Assembly: GCF_027213715.1 (NCBI RefSeq)
Contig: NZ_JAPWGM010000006.1
Span: 248,001 to 312,000, forward strand
Direction: 5' to 3'
DNA: 64,000 nt
Origin: Pedobacter punctiformis
Lineage (GTDB): Bacteria > Bacteroidota > Bacteroidia > Sphingobacteriales > Sphingobacteriaceae
This document shows positions 8,544 through 15,884 of this stretch, piece after piece. Numbering within the stretch: position 1 is the first letter of the stretch; the number at the start of each line of letters is the position of its first letter. The notes below the pieces were generated by a model. The model saw nothing but the letters and a program-made list of their open reading frames with translations. It had not been told where the DNA came from and did no database searches. A program made the translations under genes and the position numbers.

Positions 8544-9656
8544 TTACCAGGTTAATTCGCCTGTCATTACCTTTACAAAATCATCAAATAAATAACGGGA
8601 ATCATGCGGACCCGGAGAAGATTCAGGGTGATATTGCACCGAGAATGCCTTTTTACCTTTAACACGAATACCTTCAATAGATTTATCGTTTAAGTTAATA
8701 TGGGTAATCTCTACTTTATCCGAGTTTCTAACCTCATCAGGAATTACACCAAAACCGTGATTTTGAGAAGTTACCTCGCAATGATTTTTAATTATATTTT
8801 TAACCGGGTGGTTTAATCCGCGATGACCGTTAAACATTTTCATGGTTCCAATTTCATTCGCTTCTGCCAATAATTGGTGACCCAGGCAAATTCCGAACAT
8901 TGGCTTGTTGGCTGCTAAGATTTGTTTTAAAGTTTCAACTGCGTACGGCATAACGGATGGATCGCCGGGGCCATTTGAGATAAAATAACCATCAGGATTC
9001 CATTTTTCCATTTCTGCAAAAGTGGTTTTCGCCGGGAAAACCTGAACATATATGTCACGATTTTCGAAGCTGCGTAAAATATTTTTCTTAATACCTAGGT
9101 CTAAAGCAGCCACTTTTAAAGCTGCATCAGGGTTTCCATAAAAATATGGCTCTTTGGTACTTACTTTAGATGAAAGTTCTAAGCCTTCCATCGATGGTAC
9201 TTCAGCAAGTTTATTTTTTAATTCGTCCAAATCTGTAATTTCTGAAGAAATGATGGCATTCATTGCTCCTTTATCTCTGATGTGACGAACTAATGCTCTG
9301 GTATCAATGTCAGAAATCGCAACAAGATTATCATTTTGAAAATAATCCTGAATAGATTCTGTCGCTTGCTTACGGCTATAAACAATGTTATAGTTTTTAC
9401 AAACTAAACCTGCAATTTTTATCGAGCCAGATTCGATTTCATCTTTATGGATACCATAATTACCAATATGAGAATTGGTGGTAACCATTATCTGTCCAAA
9501 ATAACTTGGATCGGTAAAAATTTCCTGGTAACCTGTCATCCCGGTATTAAAACAGATTTCGCCGGTTGTGGTACCAATTTTTCCGGCAGCTTTGCCGTAA
9601 AAAACAGTGCCGTCGGCCAGTAATAAAATCGCAGGTAACTTGGTGTAGTTGGTCAT
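8544..9656 (-). CDS. carA: carbamoyl-phosphate synthase small (glutaminase) subunit
   Basis: A 370-residue protein of normal length that releases ammonia from glutamine for carbamoyl phosphate in pyrimidine and arginine synthesis. The N-terminal CPSase domain covers about 6-140. The C-terminal class I glutamine amidotransferase domain has the nucleophile Cys257 in FGICLGHQLLA and the His343/Glu345 pair in QYHPESSPGP. carB is not adjacent; only a terminator and unrelated genes lie downstream. A promoter is visible about 120 nt upstream, leaving a leader of roughly 110 nt. Confidence 0.96.
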   Translation of the reverse strand: MTNYTKLPAILLLADGTVFYGKAAGKIGTTTGEICFNTGMTGYQEIFTDPSYFGQIMVTTNSHIGNYGIHKDEIESGSIKIAGLVCKNYNIVYSRKQATESIQDYFQNDNLVAISDIDTRALVRHIRDKGAMNAIISSEITDLDELKNKLAEVPSMEGLELSSKVSTKEPYFYGNPDAALKVAALDLGIKKNILRSFENRDIYVQVFPAKTTFAEMEKWNPDGYFISNGPGDPSVMPYAVETLKQILAANKPMFGICLGHQLLAEANEIGTMKMFNGHRGLNHPVKNIIKNHCEVTSQNHGFGVIPDEVRNSDKVEITHINLNDKSIEGIRVKGKKAFSVQYHPESSPGPHDSRYLFDDFVKVMTGELTW

Positions 9657-9774
9657 GTTAATTACAATATGGATTTTTGATTAAAAAAGAGTTGAAAAAA
9701 GAATGGCTGTCGGCAATAAAGCCGTTTTTGCAGGGGGCAAAAAATGATGAATATATCCCTTCCATTTCGGGGTA

Positions 9775-9805
9775 CAAAGATAGGATTAAAGATCGGTAAT
9801 GTAAA
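9775..9805 (-). promoter_or_regulatory. carA promoter
   Basis: On the minus strand, TATCTTTG (9782-9775) is an exact TAnnTTTG -7 element. A TTTA that could serve as -33 lies 19 nt further upstream. This leaves a transcript leader of about 110 nt before the carA ATG. Confidence 0.55.
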
Positions 9806-9963
9806 GAGAAAAATGAAATAGATATAAGATGATGATGATCGCTATTTTGCTCTAAAAGTGATTTCTTATACAGTGGGGCGACTTATATTTTTATATTTAG
9901 TAACCTAAAATAAGGCTTTTGTCATATACGTTTTACGATACACCTTTTTAAAGAAAAATATAA

Positions 9964-9971
9964 TACTTTTG
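9964..9971 (+). promoter_or_regulatory. panB promoter, -7 element
   Basis: TACTTTTG matches TAnnTTTG and ends 19 nt before the panB ATG. The -33 region is poorly conserved. Confidence 0.5.
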
Positions 9972-9990
9972 ACAGCATAAAACAAAACAG

Positions 9991-10806
9991 ATGTCGGTAC
10001 ATAAAGAAATAAAACGCATTACCACGCATATTTTGCAAGAAATGAAACAGCGTGGAGAAAAAATATCTATGCTTACGGCTTACGATTATTCAATGGCAAC
10101 GATTTTGGATGATGCCGGGCTTGATGTTTTGTTGGTTGGCGATTCTGCCTCAAATGTAATGGCTGGTCATGAAACAACTCTTCCAATTACGCTGGATCAA
10201 ATGATTTATCATGCTGCATCGGTAATCAGGGCAGTTAAACGTGCTTTTGTAGTGGTAGATTTACCTTTTGGTTCTTATCAGGGCAATTCGAAAGAAGCTT
10301 TAAATTCGGCAATCCGTATTATGAAAGAATCTGGCGCCCATGGTGTAAAATTGGAAGGTGGAGAAGAAATTATTGAATCGGTACAGCGCATTATTACTGC
10401 AGGTATTCCGGTAATGGGCCACTTGGGTTTAACGCCACAATCTATTTATAAATTTGGAACGTATACCGTACGTGCTAAAGAAGAAGAAGAAGCAAATAAA
10501 CTTAAAACAGATATTATTGCTTTACAAAATGCTGGTTGTTTCGCTGTTGTTTTAGAAAAAATTCCAGCAGCGCTGGGTAAAGAAGTATCAGAAAGTTTAC
10601 TGATTCCAACAATTGGTATTGGTGCAGGTCCGCATTGTGATGGACAGGTTTTGGTTGTTAATGATATGATTGGATTAACCAAAGGATTTAAACCACGTTT
10701 TTTGCGTCAGTACATTAATTTATATGACGAAATTTTGGGTGCGGCACAATCTTACATCCGTGATGTAAAAGCCAACGATTTTCCGAACGAAAAAGAACAA
10801 TATTAG
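9991..10806 (+). CDS. panB: 3-methyl-2-oxobutanoate hydroxymethyltransferase
   Basis: The 271-residue first enzyme of pantothenate synthesis, making ketopantoate from 2-oxoisovalerate and methylene-tetrahydrofolate. Conserved blocks are visible: [59 protein letters not shown] and [15 protein letters not shown]. The N-terminus is slightly longer than usual. panC and panD are not nearby. The RluA-family gene starts 19 nt downstream, probably in the same transcript. Confidence 0.96.
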   Translation: MSVHKEIKRITTHILQEMKQRGEKISMLTAYDYSMATILDDAGLDVLLVGDSASNVMAGHETTLPITLDQMIYHAASVIRAVKRAFVVVDLPFGSYQGNSKEALNSAIRIMKESGAHGVKLEGGEEIIESVQRIITAGIPVMGHLGLTPQSIYKFGTYTVRAKEEEEANKLKTDIIALQNAGCFAVVLEKIPAALGKEVSESLLIPTIGIGAGPHCDGQVLVVNDMIGLTKGFKPRFLRQYINLYDEILGAAQSYIRDVKANDFPNEKEQY

Positions 10807-10825
10807 TTTCTTCTTAATCTAAATA

Positions 10826-11512
10826 ATGCCAATTACAGATCAAGACATCCTTTTTGAAGATAACCATTTGATAGCCATTAATAAAAGGGCAGGGGATATT
10901 GTGCAGGTTGATGAAACGGGTGATGAACCTTTAGATGAACAGGTAAAAAAGTACATTGCAAAAAAATACGACAAACCTAACGGTGCATTTTTGGGTGTTG
11001 TTCATCGTTTAGACAGACCGGTTAGCGGTGTGATTTTATTTGCCAAAACAAGTAAGGCGCTGGAGCGTATGAACGCTGCATTTAAAAACCGGGAAGTAAA
11101 AAAAACGTACTGGGCCGTAGTTAGAAAAAAACCTGAAAAACCAGCAGGTACTTTAGTACACTGGCTGATTAAAAATCCGCAAAAAAATGTGGTAACTTAT
11201 TATAATTCAGAAGTGCCTGGAAGCCAGCGGGCAGAATTATCTTATCGCTTAATTACGCCTTTTAATGATTATTACCTTATCGAAGTTGATCCTTTAACCG
11301 GGCGCTCTCACCAAATCAGGGTGCAATTATCATCAATGGGCTGTCCAATTGTTGGTGATAACAAATATGGTTACCCTCGCGGGAGCAGAAAAGGGAGTAT
11401 TTGCCTGCATGCACGCCGGTTACAATTTATACACCCTGTTAAAAAAGAACCTGTAAATATCTTCGCTAAATTGCCTGTTGATGGTTTTTGGGAAAAATTT
11501 GAAAACTTTTAA
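10826..11512 (+). CDS. RluA family pseudouridine synthase
   Basis: A 228-residue pseudouridine synthase without an N-terminal S4 domain. The catalytic aspartate is in VHRLDRPVSGVILFAKT. The motifs YLIEVDPLTGRSHQIRVQ and ICLHARRLQFIHPV are also present. It would modify a uridine in rRNA or tRNA; the exact site cannot be inferred. It follows panB by 19 nt. Similar compact RluA proteins are common in Bacteroidota. Confidence 0.92.
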   Translation: MPITDQDILFEDNHLIAINKRAGDIVQVDETGDEPLDEQVKKYIAKKYDKPNGAFLGVVHRLDRPVSGVILFAKTSKALERMNAAFKNREVKKTYWAVVRKKPEKPAGTLVHWLIKNPQKNVVTYYNSEVPGSQRAELSYRLITPFNDYYLIEVDPLTGRSHQIRVQLSSMGCPIVGDNKYGYPRGSRKGSICLHARRLQFIHPVKKEPVNIFAKLPVDGFWEKFENF

Positions 11513-11672
11513 GGTTAATGCCATCTTTTTGTAGACTTTTTACTCAGGTGTAGAAAAAAGTACTCGTAATATGTCCTGTTTTTATTATGTTAACTCTTGC
11601 TGATATGGTCTTTTATGACAATTCACAATTTGGCATAATATTTTACTGTGTGTTACAAACAATAAAACAAAA

Positions 11673-12095
11673 ATGAAAAAAGTAATATTATCTGTGGCAG
11701 CAATAGGCTTGCTTGCTACGACTTTAGTTTCTTGTGACAGCACTAAGAAAACAGAAACTACAACAGATTCAACTGTTTCGGCTAATGGCGATACTACAGT
11801 TAAAGTTGTAACTAAAACGACTGAAACTACAAGAACTGAAGCACCATCTTTTTCAAGCGAAGAAGTTAATAAAAGTCTTGCTGATTTTAATAAATTGAAA
11901 GATGATTATGTTGCGGCATTAAAAAGTAAAAATGCAACTGAAATCCAGGCTTTGACTGAAAAATATAAAGTTTGGTCTCAAAAGGCAACAACATTTGCGG
12001 CTAAACTGAAACCAGAAGAAATTCAAAAATATACTGACTACGTTTCAAAAGTTAGCCAGGAGTGGAGCGAAGCAGCACAAGAAGCTATTAAATAA
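11673..12095 (+). CDS. small Thr-rich lipoprotein of unknown function
   Basis: A 140-residue lipoprotein with lipobox TTLVSC (Cys21). A low-complexity linker rich in Thr, Lys and Asp (about 22-58) follows. The predicted helical C-terminal domain (about 62-140) is rich in Lys, Glu and Ala (SLADFNKLKDDYVAALKSK, then QKYTDYVSKVSQEWSEAAQ). No family is recognised. The gene stands alone and ends at a strong bidirectional terminator. Confidence 0.75.
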   Translation: MKKVILSVAAIGLLATTLVSCDSTKKTETTTDSTVSANGDTTVKVVTKTTETTRTEAPSFSSEEVNKSLADFNKLKDDYVAALKSKNATEIQALTEKYKVWSQKATTFAAKLKPEEIQKYTDYVSKVSQEWSEAAQEAIK

Positions 12096-12112
12096 TTTTA
12101 ATTTATAAGTTT

Positions 12113-12143
12113 AAAGGTTGTACCAAACGGTACAACCTTTTTT
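12113..12143. terminator. bidirectional terminator between two convergent lipoprotein genes
   Basis: A 12-bp perfect stem (AAAGGTTGTACC / GGTACAACCTTT) with an AAAC loop is followed by TTT on the plus strand and by A/T-rich sequence on the minus strand. It touches the stop codon of the minus-strand gene at 12142. Confidence 0.88.
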
Positions 12144-12609
12144 ATTTGCAATCGGTTTTAGAAAATTCGATTGCCTTGCCAAATTTTAGCTTACTGATGT
12201 TTTTGAACTTCACTTTGCCATCCGCTTCTTCCACATCGCCAAAACCTTCAACAAGTTTGCCCGATTGTTTTAACCATACAATTTGTCTTACGGATTGCAT
12301 GCCTTCTGATTGGAAAGTATAATCAGCAATTAGTGTATCGCCTTTAACAATTCCTTCAATTTTACCGGTATTTTTATCTTTTTGGAAGAGGTTGTAGCTT
12401 AAATCTCCTGAAATCAGGGTATCTGTAGTATTAAGCTTTAATGTAGCAGTATCTCTATTTTTAGCATACAAAAAACACTCACTGGCATTTGCTGCATCAT
12501 CGCTTTTTGTAGTTGTCGAATCTGTTAACTTATTGTTTTTCGTGGTATTGCTTTGGCAGGATGTCATCAATACAGTCGTAACTGCAATTATTGGAAGGAT
12601 ATTTTTCAT
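12142..12609 (-). CDS. small lipoprotein of unknown function
   Basis: A 155-residue lipoprotein with lipobox VLMTSC (Cys18). A Ser/Thr/Asp-rich linker follows, then a beta-rich domain (TATLKLNTTDTLISGDLSY, GKIEGIVKGDTLIADYTFQ). I recall this pattern in small Bacteroidota lipoproteins but cannot name a family. Two cysteines outside the lipobox (ECFLY and the C-terminal DCK) could form a disulfide. The gene ends at the bidirectional hairpin at 12113-12143. Confidence 0.72.
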   Translation of the reverse strand: MKNILPIIAVTTVLMTSCQSNTTKNNKLTDSTTTKSDDAANASECFLYAKNRDTATLKLNTTDTLISGDLSYNLFQKDKNTGKIEGIVKGDTLIADYTFQSEGMQSVRQIVWLKQSGKLVEGFGDVEEADGKVKFKNISKLKFGKAIEFSKTDCK

Positions 12610-12682
12610 GATCTATAGTGTTGATTATTGGTATGTTATCAAAGTGCCTGCCAAGATTGACTTTATAGCCCGGATAACCCCT

Positions 12683-12713
12683 TAAAAACAGAAAGCCCCG
12701 CAAATGCGGAGCT
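12683..12713 (-). terminator. intrinsic terminator of the GH30 gene
   Basis: On the minus strand, AGCTCCGC / GCGGGGCT forms an 8-bp stem with one GU pair and an ATTT loop. It is followed by TTTCTGTTTTT, 26 nt after the GH30 stop codon. Confidence 0.82.
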
Positions 12714-12738
12714 AACTCACAATTAAACTTAGATTTTT

Positions 12739-14181
12739 TTACCAAACGTAGGTGGCAACAGCTCCCTGACCTAAAGTAGAGGTTACACTTTTTCCATTAT
12801 ATTTAATATTGAAGGTTGTATCACTATTATTGTTGTTGCAAATAATTAAAACGGTTTTACCTTCGGGGGTTTTAAAAGCTACATTTTGCAGGTTATTGGT
12901 TAGGTTAGATCCAATACGAACTGAACCGGGTGTCACAAATTTTGAAGCATGCCCGATTACGTAATATGCTACATTTCTGCTCAGGGCAGGCGCAATGGTA
13001 ATGGCACCCAAACAACTGGTACAGCCACCCTGATCGGTATGTGGATTATAATTTGCATCGGCAGCTAAATTCCACTCCAATACAGTACGACTCCAGTTGC
13101 GGGTTGCCCCAATAATCAAAGTCGATACATGCCATTTTAAGTCCTCAGGGAAATTACCCGGACCACCAACCCATTGCTCTGTGAAGTATACGTTTTTATC
13201 CGGGTGCGCATCGTGTACTTTGGTAAGCGCAGAGATGTTACCTGCATATAAGTGAAAAGCAGAACCATTGACATATTTCTTTGCTTCGGGATCATTTAAA
13301 ATGGTAATCGGGTATTCAGGTTTATCCGCATTGTGATCGTAAACAATAATTTTAGTTTCAATGCCTGATGATTTGAATACAGGGCCTAAAGCAGTTTTAA
13401 TAAAATCAGCCTGTGCTAGTGCATCCATATACATACTTGGATTATTGCCGGGATGCAGCGGTTCATTTTGTGGGGTAATGGCATCAATAATAATACCTTC
13501 GGCTTTCATAGCCTGAATATATTTAACCAGGTATTTGGCATAAGTTTGATAATAGACTGTTTTTAAACTGCCGCCAATAAAACTGTTATTAGTTTTCATC
13601 CAGGTAGGGGCTGTCCATGGCGAACCCAAAAACTTAATAGACGGGTTTATGGCAACAATTTTTTTAAGTACCGGAATTAAATCTGCCTGTTCTTTTGAAA
13701 GAGAAAATTTAACCAGATTTTCATCCGTTTCACCATCTGCAAGGTCATTGTAAGTAAAAGGAGTGGCACTTAAATCTGATGCACCAATACTTAAGCGGAT
13801 ATAGCTAACACCAATAGCTTCATCTGTTTTACCAAAAAGCTCATTTAATAATTTATCTTTTTCGGTTGGTGGTAAGGCGTTGATCAAACTTGCACTTCCT
13901 CCGGTTAATGTAAAACCAAAACCGTCTATACTTTGAAAAGTTGTTTTAGGATCTACCTCTATTGTTGGATTGTTATTTGTGGCCTCGCTAAAATTGAGGG
14001 CAATATTTTGTTTTTGGAGTAATGCAGACTGATCGCCTTTGGTGAGCCAGAAACTAACGTCAGTTTTAACTGGCGTTGTACCCGTCTGTGGATTTCCGAT
14101 GTCGCCGGTTACGGTCTTTTTAGAAGCACAGGATGTAATTAAAAGACCTAATGCTAGGCTTACGCTATAAATTGATTTCAT
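12739..14181 (-). CDS. glycoside hydrolase family 30 lipoprotein
   Basis: A 480-residue exported lipoprotein (lipobox LLITSC, Cys18). The GH30 TIM barrel and side beta domain begin near residue 72 (TFQSIDGFGFTLTGGSA). The predicted acid/base is Glu240 in TPQNEPLHPG and the nucleophile Glu335 in VYFTEQW. A C-terminal beta domain ends in GQGAVATYVW. Likely substrates in this family are beta-1,6-glucan, glucosylceramide-type linkages or related beta-glucans. It is downstream of SusC/SusD on the same strand, but two hairpins and a gene remnant separate it from SusD, so it may rely on read-through or its own promoter. Confidence 0.92.
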   Translation of the reverse strand: MKSIYSVSLALGLLITSCASKKTVTGDIGNPQTGTTPVKTDVSFWLTKGDQSALLQKQNIALNFSEATNNNPTIEVDPKTTFQSIDGFGFTLTGGSASLINALPPTEKDKLLNELFGKTDEAIGVSYIRLSIGASDLSATPFTYNDLADGETDENLVKFSLSKEQADLIPVLKKIVAINPSIKFLGSPWTAPTWMKTNNSFIGGSLKTVYYQTYAKYLVKYIQAMKAEGIIIDAITPQNEPLHPGNNPSMYMDALAQADFIKTALGPVFKSSGIETKIIVYDHNADKPEYPITILNDPEAKKYVNGSAFHLYAGNISALTKVHDAHPDKNVYFTEQWVGGPGNFPEDLKWHVSTLIIGATRNWSRTVLEWNLAADANYNPHTDQGGCTSCLGAITIAPALSRNVAYYVIGHASKFVTPGSVRIGSNLTNNLQNVAFKTPEGKTVLIICNNNNSDTTFNIKYNGKSVTSTLGQGAVATYVW

Positions 14182-14213
14182 GTATTTGTGGTTAATAAAC
14201 GATAGATTGTTAC

Positions 14214-14251
14214 AATAAAAGGATGAAGGGACTATTAATCCCTTTCATCCT
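14214..14251 (-). terminator. hairpin upstream of the GH30 gene
   Basis: The minus strand reads AGGATGAAAGGG, a 9-nt loop, CCCTTCATCCT, then TTTATTG. The stem has one bulged A. It lies between the remnant at 14258-14406 and the GH30 start at 14181, and would attenuate transcription into the GH30 gene. Confidence 0.65.
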
Positions 14252-14257
14252 CAGGTT

Positions 14258-14406
14258 TTAATTTGTGTAATTGAAATTAATTTTCTGATCACCGGTTTGA
14301 ACTTTAAATCCTCCGGTGTCAGTTACCTAGCTTTGTTTTTATCTTGAGCGTGAGCAACAATAACGGTACCTAATGTGAAGAGTGACAAAAGAGTTTTTCG
14401 GATCAT
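14258..14406 (-). pseudogene. remnant of a secreted-protein gene: signal peptide plus out-of-frame C-terminal tail
   Basis: From an ATG at 14406 the minus strand encodes 27 residues (MIRKTLLSLFTLGTVIVAHA, then QDKNKAR) and a stop at 14323-14325. This is a complete signal peptide with cleavage after AHAQ and almost nothing after it. In another frame, 14320-14258 encodes GGFKVQTGDQKINFNYTN and a stop, which looks like the last beta-strand of a secreted beta-sandwich protein. A large internal deletion of one gene between susD and the GH30 gene would explain both pieces. A genuine short peptide gene is possible but less likely. Confidence 0.55.
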
Positions 14407-14412
14407 AAGGGA

Positions 14413-14449
14413 TTTTTTATAAAACAAAGGCGACAATTGCCGCCTTTGT
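14413..14449 (-). terminator. intrinsic terminator after susD
   Basis: On the minus strand, ACAAAGGCG / CGCCTTTGT forms a 9-bp perfect stem with an 8-nt loop, followed by TTTATAAAAAATC. It starts 15 nt after the SusD stop codon and may allow partial read-through to the GH30 gene. Confidence 0.75.
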
Positions 14450-14463
14450 AAATTGATGAGTAA

Positions 14464-15873
14464 TTAACGAAGGTTTGGATTTCTGTCCAGTTCGGTTTGC
14501 GGAATCGGGAATAAAAGCTTTGCAGCTGTTACATTGTAATTTAAAGCATTACCGTTTCCATCTTTTTGAGCGTTCATAACTGCAATCGCCCTGTTTGTTC
14601 TTAACAGGTCGTACCAGCGGTGACCTTCAAACGCCAGTTCTAAACGGCGTTCTTTTTCAATTGCCAAACGCATACTTGCCTGATCGGTTGCTGGTGTTGC
14701 ACCTAAATTAACACGACCACGAATGGTATTTACAATATCTTTTGCTGATGACCACCCGCTTGCACTGGCTTCGTTTAAAGCTTCTGCTTTTAAAAGCATA
14801 ATATCTGCAAGGCGTAAAAGATAAGTATCTGTTTTATCGTCAGCTCTGTATTTATTGATATGGGGATAAACTGCAGCATCTTTCCAATAATCATCGTCCC
14901 ATCCAATGCCATCAATTAAAATGCTCGATTTTTTACGAACAACATCATTTTCTGCATTGAAAACATTGACTAAATCGTTGGTAGGTGTGTTGAATTTTTT
15001 CCAGCCGGCTCCAAAAAGCTGACTTGGCATCCAGTTACCATGTAAACCGCCCCAGCCATCGTATTGCATTTCCCAAATGGCCTCTGAGTTGTTTTTATGC
15101 TGAGAATCCCATAGGAAATCATAATTAGATACCAAAGAATAACCACCGCCAATTACTGCATCGGCATAGGTAATTACTTTTGCCCAATCTGGATTTGTTT
15201 TGGTTGCATACACCTTAGCCAATAAAGCATTGGCCACACCTTTGGTCATAATGCCTTTGGTTGCCGCTGTTGTACGGGCATTAGCTGCTCCATATTCTAA
15301 ATCAGCAATAATTTGAGCGTAAATCTGATCAGCAGTAGCTTTAGAAGGAGATAAATCTTCGGTGGTTACCGGAATTTTTACTACAAGTGGAGCCGAACCC
15401 CATAATCTCACAATGTTAAAATAAAGGTAAGCACGCAAAATTCTCGCTTCTGCTAAAATTTGTTTACGTCTGTCGTTAACATCCAGTTTAGGATCTGCAA
15501 TTTTAGGAACATTATCTGTCACCAGGTTACAGTTTTTAATGTCCTTGTACAAAGCCGTATAATCTCTGCTTACATTGGCATTTGTGTTGCTTACGGTAAA
15601 CAAATCAAGCTGAATATTATTAGGGTTATCACCACCTGCATAACAGTTGTCGGCAACTACATCACCATTTGTCATGAAATCCATAATGTGGAAATCGTTA
15701 TACATACCATCATAAACACCCTGGATTAATTTCTCTGCTGCTGCTGCATCGGCAAAAGCAACATCGGGCGTTACCTGACTGATTGGCTGTTTATCTAAAA
15801 AGTCTTTCTTACAGCTGCTTAACGCCAATGTAATGGTGCCGGCAGCGATTATTGAATATATTTTAAGTTTCAT
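14464..15873 (-). CDS. SusD/RagB family outer-membrane glycan-binding lipoprotein
   Basis: A 469-residue surface lipoprotein, lipobox LALSSC (Cys20). Its N-terminus CKKDFLDKQPISQVTPDVAF is typical of SusD-like proteins, and the C-terminal motif RRLELAFEGHRWYDLLRTN followed by NPNLR at the end is the classic RagB/SusD signature. It caps the SusC channel encoded 11 nt upstream and helps capture oligosaccharides at the cell surface. At 469 residues it is slightly shorter than many SusD proteins (500-600). It forms an operon with susC. Confidence 0.95.
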   Translation of the reverse strand: MKLKIYSIIAAGTITLALSSCKKDFLDKQPISQVTPDVAFADAAAAEKLIQGVYDGMYNDFHIMDFMTNGDVVADNCYAGGDNPNNIQLDLFTVSNTNANVSRDYTALYKDIKNCNLVTDNVPKIADPKLDVNDRRKQILAEARILRAYLYFNIVRLWGSAPLVVKIPVTTEDLSPSKATADQIYAQIIADLEYGAANARTTAATKGIMTKGVANALLAKVYATKTNPDWAKVITYADAVIGGGYSLVSNYDFLWDSQHKNNSEAIWEMQYDGWGGLHGNWMPSQLFGAGWKKFNTPTNDLVNVFNAENDVVRKKSSILIDGIGWDDDYWKDAAVYPHINKYRADDKTDTYLLRLADIMLLKAEALNEASASGWSSAKDIVNTIRGRVNLGATPATDQASMRLAIEKERRLELAFEGHRWYDLLRTNRAIAVMNAQKDGNGNALNYNVTAAKLLFPIPQTELDRNPNLR

Positions 15874-15884
15874 TCTGTTTAAAA

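Larger units (their letters stand above)
9657..9990. other. divergent intergenic region between carA and panB
   Basis: 334 bp without a gene. It holds the carA promoter at 9775-9805, a carA leader with a short CGGC/GCCG hairpin at about 9708-9725, and the panB -7 element at 9964-9971. I could not match the leader to a known riboswitch. Confidence 0.6.

Noticed and set aside
9657..9775. Riboswitch in the carA leader
   Set aside because: Only a short 4-bp hairpin is visible and no known aptamer core could be recognised.
14182..14260. A second start or extra domain for the GH30 gene upstream of 14181
   Set aside because: A terminator hairpin fills this interval, and the ATG at 14181 directly precedes a good lipoprotein signal.
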